In this document: positions 5,838-14,656 of the stretch, piece by piece
How positions within the stretch are numbered: position 1 is the first letter of the stretch
Layout: each line of letters begins with the position of its first letter
Origin: UBA1189 sp045594245
GTDB lineage: Bacteria > Bacteroidota > Bacteroidia > Bacteroidales > Bacteroidaceae
NCBI GenBank assembly: GCA_045594245.1
Contig: JAZNYG010000076.1
Coordinates: 1-29,102 of the forward strand
DNA: 29,102 nucleotides
Direction of reading: 5' to 3'
Position numbers and translations under genes: made by a program
The notes under the pieces: model-generated
What the model saw: only the letters and a program-made list of their open reading frames with translations
Told to the model about the DNA's origin: nothing
Database searches by the model: none

Positions 5838-8800
5838 ATGAACAAGCTATTGACCCTCGCACTGCTCCTATGCACCACGCTGCTGAGCGCACAGACCAAG
5901 TCCATCACCGAATGGCAAGAGATAGACACACTCATTACCCAGGGGCACTACACCTCGGCATACGAGCGGAGCGAAGAGCTGTTGCGCAAGGCCAAGCGCA
6001 AGGGCGACAGCCATGCGATGCTCAAGGCCGTATATAAAGGGCGCATAGCGGCCGCTGGGTATCAGGAGGAGCATATCGAAGCCTCTGTCAAGGCTTATCA
6101 GGACATCATCCCCGCGTTGCGAGGCGTCGACAAGAGTATCGCATATACCCTGCTGAGCGTGGCACTGGATGACTATAAGAACAGGTATCAGTGGCGAAAC
6201 AAGCAGGCAAAGCTGACGAAGGAGCTGTCTCCACTCACCATCACGGCACTGCTTGGAGCCACCATCGACGACCTGACGATGTGGAGCGCAGAGCGGTTTG
6301 CCGATGCCAAGCGCCTCTGCTACGAGGCGGCTCTCGCAGAAGAGAAGGCCCTGAAAGCGACAAAGGCCGGGGAGTATGACCTGCTCCTCAAGGGCGACAC
6401 GCTGGGCCTGCGCTTGCGCCCCACCCTTTACGATGTGGTGATGCACGCGATTATTCCCAGCAACATATACTTGAGTAATGCCAAGATAAAGAATCTACTT
6501 TACGACCATCGTAACCAGTTGTATGGTACTGCCGAGGAGTTTATCAGCCTTCAGTTGCCAAGCGACACACTATCCTATGAACTATGGCAACTCGGCAAGT
6601 TGCAAGAGCTAACCCGCTACCACGCGAAGAACACCGATGCTGCAGTGCGTGCTCATATTGACCATAGGCGCATGAAAGCGATGGGAGGCATACAGCACTA
6701 CTCCGATACCGAGGTGCTGCAAGGGGCCTACATCGAAGGGCTGGAACGCATAGCCGAGAGCTACAGCAATGCCCCTACGGAGCAGGCCATGTTCCTGTTC
6801 AAGCTGGCCGACTATCATCAACCGACCATCTATGAGCATAGTGGAAAAGAGATTGTTGAGCGGGAACTGAAGAAGGCGGCAAAGATGGAGCAATACCTCA
6901 AGCACATCCGCCAGGTTGCTCCCGAAAGCGAATGGGCCAAGACGGGTGAGGCGCTGTACAAGCGTGCAACTCATCCCTACTTGAAATTGGAAAGCCACAA
7001 GACCCTACTTCCAGGACGGGAAAGCAGCATCACCATCACCTTGCGCAATGCGGGCAGCATAGCCTATCGCATCGTGCCGCGTCACGCTGGCGAGACGACC
7101 GACAACTTCAACTACAAAGAGGTGATAGGGCGTAAGTCGGTTGGAAAAATATCTCCAATTATTCTCCCCGAATATCCCAATCCCTATATATATAAAGAGG
7201 TGGAGCTGCCGCTCCCAGCGCTCGATGCCGGCAACTATTTCGTCATTGCCTCCAACAATGGTAAGCAGGACGAGGACACCAAGCGTACCTCCTTTACCGC
7301 CATTAGCGTGAGCAACCTGAAGCTGTCTATGATGGCCAACGATGCCGAAGGGGAATACATCGGTATGGTGATAGATGCCACCACAGGCAAGGCGGTGACC
7401 GACTGTGAAGTGGTGCTGATGGAGAAGACTGGTAAGCAGACCCACTTCGTCGAGGACTACAGCATCGATGCGAAGGGCTATTTCACTGTGCCATCGCCCA
7501 CAGGCAACTACCGCAATCTTTACCTGATAGCCACAGATGGAGCATCACGAGCTACCTACTCGTTCCGATATGCCGATTTTCCCGGAAACAGGTATGAAGA
7601 GGGTGAGGAGGCATCGACGCTCTTCACCTTCCTCCCCGACCGCCATACCTACGAACCGGGCGACACGATACACTTCGCCCTCATCGCCTACTGCCACGAC
7701 AAGGAGGGTAGCCACGTGAAGAGCCAGCTCTCCATAGGCGTAACGCTGCAAGATGCACGGTATAAAGAGGTGGCTTCGATACAAGGAACGACCGATGAGT
7801 GGGGCCGCTTCAACAGCAGCTTTGCTATCCCCGAAGGCATCACTGCCGGACGCTTCAGGCTGCAAGCCACCGATAACCTGAGCAAGCGCACGATGTACCA
7901 TACCATCAATGTAGAAGCCTTCAAGGCACCCACCTTCAAGGTCGAGATGGAACGTCCGAAGGGAGCCGTACGTTTCGGCGACAGTCTGATGGTGCAAGGT
8001 ACTGCCACCACCTTCACAGAACTGCCCGTTGGAGGTGCCAAGGTAAAGTACGAGTTGCAGGTGACGGATATGACCATCTTCGGGCGTTATCCTTTGCAAG
8101 ATGCATACCTTTCCGAGAAGTCAGGCACTACAACGACCGATGAAAAGGGCAATTTCTTCATCCCCATCAAGACGAGCCGCCCAGGAATTCCCGCAGAGAG
8201 AGAGAATGCTACGCAGAACTACATCATCACGGTACACATCACCGACAGCAATGGGGAGACACAAACGACCAAGACAAACTTCGTCGTGGGACATCGTACC
8301 AAGCATATTGAATTTGCCAATCCCGCCATCTTCCGGCATGGCGACAGCATCGCCTACTCTCTACGTACACTGAACGGAGAGCGTATGGCAGACAATGTGA
8401 CCCTACGGCTCAGCAAACTGGAGGTTCCTCACAGCAACCATATCCTCACCTCCGTAGAGAGGTATACGGACAGGGAGCAATGGAACGAGGAGCACACCTA
8501 TATCCATCGCACAGAGCAGACGGCATCGGACAAAGACAACTACCTCCTTCTCACCAAGGATTTGCCCTACGGTTTCTACCGACTAACCGCGACATACACC
8601 GATGGCGACAAGCAGTACAGTGAAGTCTACTACCTTGAGCTATGGGGCGAGGGCAAAGGCACCGTTTCATCCTATGCGCTCTATCAAACAAGAGTGAAGT
8701 CACGCGAAGTACAGACGGGCGATACAGCCGTACTGTATGTGGGCACACGCTACAGCGAGGTATACCTACATTATTATATACAGATAGAAAACCGCGTGGT

Positions 8801-11597
8801 AGACAAGGGCACACTATGCCTCACCGATGAGATGACCTCACTGCGCATACCCATCAAGGAGGAGTGGCGAGGCAGCATGATGATCAATCTTGTCTCCGTT
8901 AAGGAGAATGTTGGAAAGGTCGACATGTGGATATTCTCTATTGAGAACAAGTCTGAGATATTGAACATGCAGCTATCTTCCCTGCGCAACTACCTTGAGC
9001 CAGGCGAAAAGGAGCAATGCACCATCCGCATCAGCGACCATCGCGGCAACCCAGTGCAATCATCGCTCATCCTGAGTATCTACGATGCAGCTCTTGACAG
9101 CTATGGACAAAATCGTTGGGACATCGCCCTAGCACCTGTAAAGTACGGACGAAGGATACAGATGGGGAATATCAATATGTGGGCATGGGACAACAACACG
9201 TACGTCAACGTATCCTACCCCTCCGAACCGAAATACTACAGTCTACCCGAGGGATTGCGGGAAGACCAGATTTTCTATAGTCTCGCAGCGCCAGCCACCA
9301 CGCGAGGGCAGGCCAAGAACCGCGCAGGATTTGATATGGCCAGCGCTGAAGGGCTTGTCTTAGAGGAATCGGCAGTATCTTCCGAAGCCTCCAAGACATC
9401 AGAGGACTCAGAGAATTCCGAGCCAAAGACGCAAGAGCCCTATCTGCGCAAAGACCTGCGCCACACCGCCCTCTTCCTCCCCACCCTGCGTACCGACGAG
9501 CAGGGACAGGTGACCTTTACCGTTACCGCTCCCGACCTCTTGACCCGCTGGCACGTGAAGGGCATTGCCCACACCAAGGACCTGAAGCACGGACGGGTGA
9601 ACTTCGACTTCGTCACCCGCAAGACCCTGATGGTGCAGCCCCATGTGCCACGCTTCCTCTACGAGGGCGACCAGTGCGAGTTCACGGCCAAGGTGACGAA
9701 TAGTGGCGATGAACCGATAGAAGCTGTCGTAAGGCTGGAGACTGGAGGAAGAGAGCAGTCGCAATCTGTCTCCATCGCTCCCAACAGCAGCACCTCGGTA
9801 TCCTTCCCGATTATCGCACCTACAGGAGAGAATTATCTGACCTACCGCATCACCGCAGAGAGCCTGCGATATAGCGATGGCGAACAAGCGACCATCACGG
9901 TGCTTCCTCGCCGCACACTCGTGACCGAGACCATGGCGCTATATATCAATGGCAAGGAGAAGCGCGAGTTTGTCTTCGATGCGCTCAAGGAGAAGCACTC
10001 CCCCACCTTGGAGCACAAGAGCCTGACGCTGGAGCTCGTGCCCAATCCTATCTGGTATGCCATAGAGGCCCTGCCTCCGCTCTGCAAGGAGGAGAACCCG
10101 AGCAATGAGCGCCTCTTCCACCGCTACTATGCTGCCACGATGGGCGCTTACCTCATAGACCGCTACCCCGAGGTGGAGGGCTACAGCGAATTCTATCGTC
10201 GCGACAGCCTTGTTACCCTATGCCAGAGCCTGCTGAGTCGCCTTGCCACCAATCAAGACACTGATGGTGGCTGGGCATGGATGAACGGATTCGACAGCGA
10301 CCGCTACACCACACTCCTCATCATCAAGGGACTAGGCGAACTGGAGGCCATGCACAGCCTCAACATTGCTCAGAACAACACCTTGTACACCCTGGTTAAG
10401 CACGGTATCCACTTCCTTGATGCCAACTATTACGACTCCTTCAGCCGCATGAAGCGCAAGCCCAAGACGCTCGACAGCTACGCGCTCTACTACCTGTATG
10501 CCCGCAGCATGTTCCCGGAGATTCCGTTTGGCAATACTCCAAGCACCGCCTATGAGCACTACAAAGCACTGCTGATGAAGGACAAGGCTACACAAGGTTC
10601 TCTGATGCAGAAGGCGCTGAAGATGCTTACCCTCATCCGCCTCAACGAGCGCGACAAGGCTGCAGCAATAGCCGAGGTAGTACGCCAATCTTCTCTAAAG
10701 TCCGATGAAATGGGTATTTATTGGCGCGACAACCGCTATGGCTGGAGTTGGGACAGCAATTCCATTGCTACACAGGCAATGCTCATCGAGGCATTCAAAC
10801 GCCTGGACCAACCTGCCGACATCATCGGGCGTATGCAGCAATGGCTCCTCAAGCAGAAACAGACTACGCAGTGGAGCAATAGCGTGGCTACGGCACAGGC
10901 GGTGTATGCATTAATGGAGGCCTCCCCCCTGCCCCTCCCAAGGAGGGGTGATACAGACAACCCTGAAAATGTAAAGGTGAAGGTGAAGAATGCGACACTT
11001 CGTTTGATTGAGAAGGATAAGCGAGGGACAGTGAAGTATGAGGTAACGCCTGAAAAGAGAGTCTCCGCGATGCCCGAAATCCCCATCATCCTACAAAGTC
11101 AAAGAGAGAATACCATCTCTTGGGGCTCCATGACTTGGCAATACTACGAAGATGCCGACAAGGTACAGAGCTCGGGTACAGGGTTGACACTGAAGTGTAC
11201 CTATTATAAGGTAGAGAATCGTGATGACAAGGAGCTGCTCACTGAGGTGTCTGAAACCTCTCTCTGCAAAGGCGACCGCATAAGAGTGCGCATGCACTTC
11301 ACCGCCGACCGCGCCATGGACTATGTGGAGCTGCATCTGAAGCGCCCCGCAGCGCTGGAGCCTGTGAGCACACGCTCAGGCTACACCTACAGCAACGGCT
11401 TGGGCTATTACCGCAGCATAGAGAATACGCAGACGGTGTTCTACTTCTACCGCCTCAACAAGGGAGACTTCTTTATCGATTGCGACCTGTGGGTATCTCA
11501 GTCGGGTAATTACGCCTGTGGAGTAAGCAAGATACAGTCTATGTATGCACCTGCGTTTGTAGCTACAGCAGAATCTAAGACAATAATCTGCAAATAA
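5838..11597 (+). CDS. Large alpha-2-macroglobulin family protein
   Basis: A 1919-residue exported protein. The signal peptide ends at LLSAQ near residue 19. The N-terminal 400 residues are helical, followed by beta-sandwich domains. An MG2-like domain (about 595-700) contains DRHTYEPGDTIHFALIAY. The A2M signature domain (about 1200-1290) contains FLPTLRTDEQGQVTF and LLTRWHVKG. An alpha-toroid thioester-type domain follows (about 1400-1690) with DGGWAWMNGF near 1476. The canonical CxEQ thioester motif is absent: the matching place reads LCKEENPSNE near 1414. Family members trap proteases in the periplasm or at the cell surface; without the thioester this one would act non-covalently. No pbpC neighbour is seen. 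A small GC-rich hairpin is embedded in frame near residue 1699. The length is typical of Bacteroidota members. Confidence 0.92.
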   Translation: MNKLLTLALLLCTTLLSAQTKSITEWQEIDTLITQGHYTSAYERSEELLRKAKRKGDSHAMLKAVYKGRIAAAGYQEEHIEASVKAYQDIIPALRGVDKSIAYTLLSVALDDYKNRYQWRNKQAKLTKELSPLTITALLGATIDDLTMWSAERFADAKRLCYEAALAEEKALKATKAGEYDLLLKGDTLGLRLRPTLYDVVMHAIIPSNIYLSNAKIKNLLYDHRNQLYGTAEEFISLQLPSDTLSYELWQLGKLQELTRYHAKNTDAAVRAHIDHRRMKAMGGIQHYSDTEVLQGAYIEGLERIAESYSNAPTEQAMFLFKLADYHQPTIYEHSGKEIVERELKKAAKMEQYLKHIRQVAPESEWAKTGEALYKRATHPYLKLESHKTLLPGRESSITITLRNAGSIAYRIVPRHAGETTDNFNYKEVIGRKSVGKISPIILPEYPNPYIYKEVELPLPALDAGNYFVIASNNGKQDEDTKRTSFTAISVSNLKLSMMANDAEGEYIGMVIDATTGKAVTDCEVVLMEKTGKQTHFVEDYSIDAKGYFTVPSPTGNYRNLYLIATDGASRATYSFRYADFPGNRYEEGEEASTLFTFLPDRHTYEPGDTIHFALIAYCHDKEGSHVKSQLSIGVTLQDARYKEVASIQGTTDEWGRFNSSFAIPEGITAGRFRLQATDNLSKRTMYHTINVEAFKAPTFKVEMERPKGAVRFGDSLMVQGTATTFTELPVGGAKVKYELQVTDMTIFGRYPLQDAYLSEKSGTTTTDEKGNFFIPIKTSRPGIPAERENATQNYIITVHITDSNGETQTTKTNFVVGHRTKHIEFANPAIFRHGDSIAYSLRTLNGERMADNVTLRLSKLEVPHSNHILTSVERYTDREQWNEEHTYIHRTEQTASDKDNYLLLTKDLPYGFYRLTATYTDGDKQYSEVYYLELWGEGKGTVSSYALYQTRVKSREVQTGDTAVLYVGTRYSEVYLHYYIQIENRVVDKGTLCLTDEMTSLRIPIKEEWRGSMMINLVSVKENVGKVDMWIFSIENKSEILNMQLSSLRNYLEPGEKEQCTIRISDHRGNPVQSSLILSIYDAALDSYGQNRWDIALAPVKYGRRIQMGNINMWAWDNNTYVNVSYPSEPKYYSLPEGLREDQIFYSLAAPATTRGQAKNRAGFDMASAEGLVLEESAVSSEASKTSEDSENSEPKTQEPYLRKDLRHTALFLPTLRTDEQGQVTFTVTAPDLLTRWHVKGIAHTKDLKHGRVNFDFVTRKTLMVQPHVPRFLYEGDQCEFTAKVTNSGDEPIEAVVRLETGGREQSQSVSIAPNSSTSVSFPIIAPTGENYLTYRITAESLRYSDGEQATITVLPRRTLVTETMALYINGKEKREFVFDALKEKHSPTLEHKSLTLELVPNPIWYAIEALPPLCKEENPSNERLFHRYYAATMGAYLIDRYPEVEGYSEFYRRDSLVTLCQSLLSRLATNQDTDGGWAWMNGFDSDRYTTLLIIKGLGELEAMHSLNIAQNNTLYTLVKHGIHFLDANYYDSFSRMKRKPKTLDSYALYYLYARSMFPEIPFGNTPSTAYEHYKALLMKDKATQGSLMQKALKMLTLIRLNERDKAAAIAEVVRQSSLKSDEMGIYWRDNRYGWSWDSNSIATQAMLIEAFKRLDQPADIIGRMQQWLLKQKQTTQWSNSVATAQAVYALMEASPLPLPRRGDTDNPENVKVKVKNATLRLIEKDKRGTVKYEVTPEKRVSAMPEIPIILQSQRENTISWGSMTWQYYEDADKVQSSGTGLTLKCTYYKVENRDDKELLTEVSETSLCKGDRIRVRMHFTADRAMDYVELHLKRPAALEPVSTRSGYTYSNGLGYYRSIENTQTVFYFYRLNKGDFFIDCDLWVSQSGNYACGVSKIQSMYAPAFVATAESKTIICK
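10932..10948. repeat. GC-rich hairpin embedded in the alpha-2-macroglobulin gene
   Basis: CCCCTCC (10932-10938) and GGAGGGG (10942-10948) form a perfect 7-bp stem with a 3-nt loop. Upstream CCTCCCCCCTG extends the pyrimidine arm. It encodes the out-of-place segment SPLPLPRRGD and may be a palindromic intergenic-type element captured in frame. Confidence 0.5.
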
Positions 11598-11732
11598 GCG
11601 TTGCTTTACATTTAGGAATTATCGATGCGCTCAAAATAATAGGACAACACTATACTGCACCAATTTGCTAAAAGGGATTTATTCTATTTGTAGTTTTTTT
11701 ATATTTTCTATGGTGAAGAGAAAAAAAACGTT

Positions 11733-11740
11733 TATATTTG
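11733..11740 (+). promoter_or_regulatory. -7 box of the rhamnose operon
   Basis: TATATTTG matches TAnnTTTG exactly, 50 bp before the rhaB ATG. It overlaps by one base the palindrome AAACGTTT (11726-11733). No clear -33 TTG lies at the right distance, which would fit activator-dependent transcription. No regulator gene of the RhaR/AraC type is in the window. Confidence 0.5.
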
Positions 11741-11790
11741 CTGTCAGTTAAATAAACATAGAATCTAATCACCTAACAGTGCATAATAAT

Positions 11791-13263
11791 ATGGAACAAA
11801 CACATTTCTTTGCGGTGGACCTCGGAGCCACGAGCGGGCGCACCATCCTGGGTACGCTCTCTGAGGCAGGCCTTGAGCTACGCGAACTCACCCGTTTCCC
11901 CAATCATATCATTGAGACTGGCGGACACTTCTTCTGGGACATCTATGCCCTGTACAACGAAATCATCGGCGGCCTTAAAGTAGTGGCCCGCGAAGGTATT
12001 GAAATCACTTCGGTAGGTATCGATACCTGGGGCGTCGACTTCGCCTTCATTGGCAAGGACGGCGGTCTGCTGCGCAACCCCTACTGCTACCGCGACCCCC
12101 ATACGGTGGGGATGATGGAAGAGTACTTCAAGCAAGTACCCAAGGAGCATGTATATGACCTTACGGGCATCCAGTTCATGAACTTCAACTCGCTCTTCCA
12201 GCTCTACACCCTGCACCGTGCAGGCGACAGTGCCTTGGAAGCAGCCGACAAGATTCTCTTCGTGCCCGATGCCCTCTCCTATATGCTGACAGGCGAGAAG
12301 GTGACAGAGTATACCATCGCATCAACCTCACAGATTCTCAACCCCCGCACCAAGCAGATGGAGCAGGAGTTGCTCGATGTGTGTGGAGTACGTGCCGAGC
12401 AGTTTGGCCGTTTCGTATTCCCCGGCGAGCAGATTGGTGTGCTCAGCGAGGAGATACAGCGCCAGACAGGCCTTGGCGCCATCCCTGTGATTGCCGTAGC
12501 CGGTCACGATACCGCATCGGCCGTAGCTGCCGTGCCAGCCATGAGCGAGCGCTTCGCCTACTTGAGTTCAGGCACTTGGTCGCTGATGGGTATCGAGGTG
12601 AAAGACGCCATCATCAACGCCGAGAGCTTCGACAAGAATTTCACCAACGAAGGCGGCGTAGAAGGCACTACCCGCTTCCTGAAGAATATCTGTGGCATGT
12701 GGCTCCTGGAGCGCTGCCGCAAGGAATGGACAGAGGACTACTCATACAGTGCACTCATCGATGCAGCCCTGGCAGTACCCGCCTTCCGCAGCATCATCAA
12801 CCCCGATGCGACCTGCTTCGCTAACCCCACCTCCATGATTGAAGCCATCAAGCAGTACTGCCGCGAAACCTCACAGCCCGTGCCCGAGACCTATGGCGAG
12901 CTCACCCGCTGCATCTTCGACAGCTTGGCCCTGCGCTACCGTCAGGTATTCGGCTATCTGCAACAGATGGCTCCGTTCCCCATCGAGGCACTGCACGTTA
13001 TCGGTGGCGGCTCGCGCAACAACCTTCTCAACCAGTTCACCTGCAACGCCGTAGGCGTACCCGTAGTAGCTGGCCCGAGCGAATGTACTGCTATCGGCAA
13101 CATCATGCTACAGGCCAAGGCTGCAGGCATCGTGGAAGATATCGCAGCCATGCGTCGCCTCATCGCGGCTTCTATAGAGACCGCCACCTTCACTCCCGAA
13201 GATGCCGAAGCCTGGGACAAGGGATATGAGCAATATATGAAGGTGTATAGAGAAGACATTTAA
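11791..13263 (+). CDS. rhaB: L-rhamnulokinase
   Basis: A cytoplasmic FGGY-family sugar kinase of 490 residues that phosphorylates L-rhamnulose with ATP. The N-terminal nucleotide-binding motif DLGATSGR lies at 10-17, GIDTWGVDFAF at about 76-86, and the C-terminal GGGSRNNLLNQ from 405. I chose ATG 11791 over an in-frame GTG at 11779 because the kinase fold begins almost at once (MEQTHFFAVDLG). It is the first gene of rhaB-rhaA-rhaT, with 38 bp to rhaA. The isomerase and the rhamnose symporter beside it make rhamnulose the likely substrate over other FGGY substrates. The aldolase that should use its product is not nearby. Confidence 0.95.
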   Translation: MEQTHFFAVDLGATSGRTILGTLSEAGLELRELTRFPNHIIETGGHFFWDIYALYNEIIGGLKVVAREGIEITSVGIDTWGVDFAFIGKDGGLLRNPYCYRDPHTVGMMEEYFKQVPKEHVYDLTGIQFMNFNSLFQLYTLHRAGDSALEAADKILFVPDALSYMLTGEKVTEYTIASTSQILNPRTKQMEQELLDVCGVRAEQFGRFVFPGEQIGVLSEEIQRQTGLGAIPVIAVAGHDTASAVAAVPAMSERFAYLSSGTWSLMGIEVKDAIINAESFDKNFTNEGGVEGTTRFLKNICGMWLLERCRKEWTEDYSYSALIDAALAVPAFRSIINPDATCFANPTSMIEAIKQYCRETSQPVPETYGELTRCIFDSLALRYRQVFGYLQQMAPFPIEALHVIGGGSRNNLLNQFTCNAVGVPVVAGPSECTAIGNIMLQAKAAGIVEDIAAMRRLIAASIETATFTPEDAEAWDKGYEQYMKVYREDI

Positions 13264-13301
13264 ACCAAGAATGAATAACAACTTTTAAAAATAGAATCAA
13301 T

Positions 13302-14555
13302 ATGAAAGAAGAACTTATTTTGAAATCGTATGAGATTGCAAAGGAGCGCTACGCAGCTCTTGGTATTGACACAGACAAGGTGTTGGAACAATTGCAGGAC
13401 TTCCACCTCAGCATGCACTGCTGGCAGGCCGACGACGTTAAGGGCTTTGAAGTACAGGCAGGTGCCCTCTCTGGCGGTATCCAGTCTACCGGCGACTTCC
13501 CCGGTGCAGCACGCAACATCGACGAACTCCGTCAGGATGTGCTGAAGGCAAAGTCGCTCATCCCCGGTACTCACCGCTTGAACCTCCACGAGATCTATGG
13601 CGACTTCCAGGGCAAGGTAGTAGACCGCGACGAAGTATCTGTAGAGCATTTCCAGAGCTGGATTGACTGGGGTAAGGAGCACGACACCAAGCTCGACTTC
13701 AACTCCACCTCTTTCTCACATCCGAAGAGTGGTAACCTCTCACTCTCTAACCCCGACAAGGGCATCCGCGACTTCTGGATCGAGCATAGCAAGCGCTGCC
13801 GCGACATCGCCAATGCGATGGGTGAGGCACAGGGCGACCCCTGTATCATGAACCTTTGGGTACACGATGGCTGCAAGGACGTAAGCGTAAACCACGCTCT
13901 CTACCGCAACTTGCTGAAGCAGTCACTCGATGAGATCTTCGCCAAGGAACAGCCCATGATGAAGGATTGTATCGAGGGTAAGGTATTCGGTATCGGTCTC
14001 GAGAGCTTCACCGTAGGTTCACACGATTTCTACACCGCATACGCAGCCAAGAACGACAAGATTCTGACCATCGACACCGGTCACTATCATCCCACCGAGA
14101 GCCCTGCCGACAAGGTGAGCGCCGTGCTTCCCTTCGTGAAGGAGCTCATGCTTCACGTATCACGTCCCGTACGCTGGGATTCTGACCACGTGACCATCAT
14201 GGACGACCCCACACAGGAACTCTTCTTTGAAATCGTACGTGCCGGTGCTCTCGACCGTGTACACTACGGCCTCGACTTCTTCGACGGCTCTATCAACCGT
14301 ATTGGTGCTTACGTCATCGGTTCACGCTCAGCACAGAAGTGCATGCTCCGCGCATTGCTCGAGCCGAAGGAATTGCTCGCTCAGTACGAGCTCGCAGGCG
14401 AAGGCTACAAGCTCCTTGGCGTTATGGAAGAGCAGAAGGCTATGCCTTGGCAGGCTGTATACGACATGTTCTGCTTGAAGAACAACGTGCCCGTAGGCGA
14501 CGCCTTCATTGCTGAAATCGCCAAGTACGAGGCTGAGGTGACGAGCAAGAGATAA
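13302..14555 (+). CDS. rhaA: L-rhamnose isomerase
   Basis: Cytoplasmic metal-dependent enzyme converting L-rhamnose to L-rhamnulose. At 417 residues it matches the family (about 419 in E. coli). Candidate metal and catalytic residues are visible in order: Glu234 in GLESF, Asp258 and His261 in IDTGHYHPTE, then Asp293, Asp295 and His296 in RWDSDHV, and GLDFFDG further on. The N-terminal signature FHLSMHCWQADDVKGFE and GGIQSTGDFPG are typical. Translation starts at ATG 13302, 38 bp after rhaB. Codons are strongly biased, consistent with high expression. It is also called rhaI in Bacteroides. Confidence 0.97.
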   Translation: MKEELILKSYEIAKERYAALGIDTDKVLEQLQDFHLSMHCWQADDVKGFEVQAGALSGGIQSTGDFPGAARNIDELRQDVLKAKSLIPGTHRLNLHEIYGDFQGKVVDRDEVSVEHFQSWIDWGKEHDTKLDFNSTSFSHPKSGNLSLSNPDKGIRDFWIEHSKRCRDIANAMGEAQGDPCIMNLWVHDGCKDVSVNHALYRNLLKQSLDEIFAKEQPMMKDCIEGKVFGIGLESFTVGSHDFYTAYAAKNDKILTIDTGHYHPTESPADKVSAVLPFVKELMLHVSRPVRWDSDHVTIMDDPTQELFFEIVRAGALDRVHYGLDFFDGSINRIGAYVIGSRSAQKCMLRALLEPKELLAQYELAGEGYKLLGVMEEQKAMPWQAVYDMFCLKNNVPVGDAFIAEIAKYEAEVTSKR

Positions 14556-14571
14556 AAGGAATTCTAAACTG

Positions 14572-14655
14572 TGAATTATGAACGGAGACGACACCGGTTC
14601 ATCTGCGTGCAGTTTTCTGTTTCATAATTCATAATTCAATTTTCATCATTATTCA
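14572..14655 (+). repeat. Inverted repeat and heptamer array in the rhaA-rhaT spacer
   Basis: TGAATTATGAA (14572-14582) and TTCATAATTCA (14621-14631) are perfect 11-bp complements with a 38-nt loop. The right arm is part of a period-7 array: TTCATAA, TTCATAA, TTCAATT, TTCATCA, TTATTCA (14621-14655), ending 1 bp before the rhaT start codon. As mRNA it would place a hairpin between two operon genes. Confidence 0.7.
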
Positions 14656-14656
14656 C

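Noticed and set aside
9360..9432. Ser/Glu-rich stretch in the alpha-2-macroglobulin as a repeat insertion
   Set aside because: No clean period in the DNA, and a flexible acidic linker before the A2M signature domain is normal in this family.
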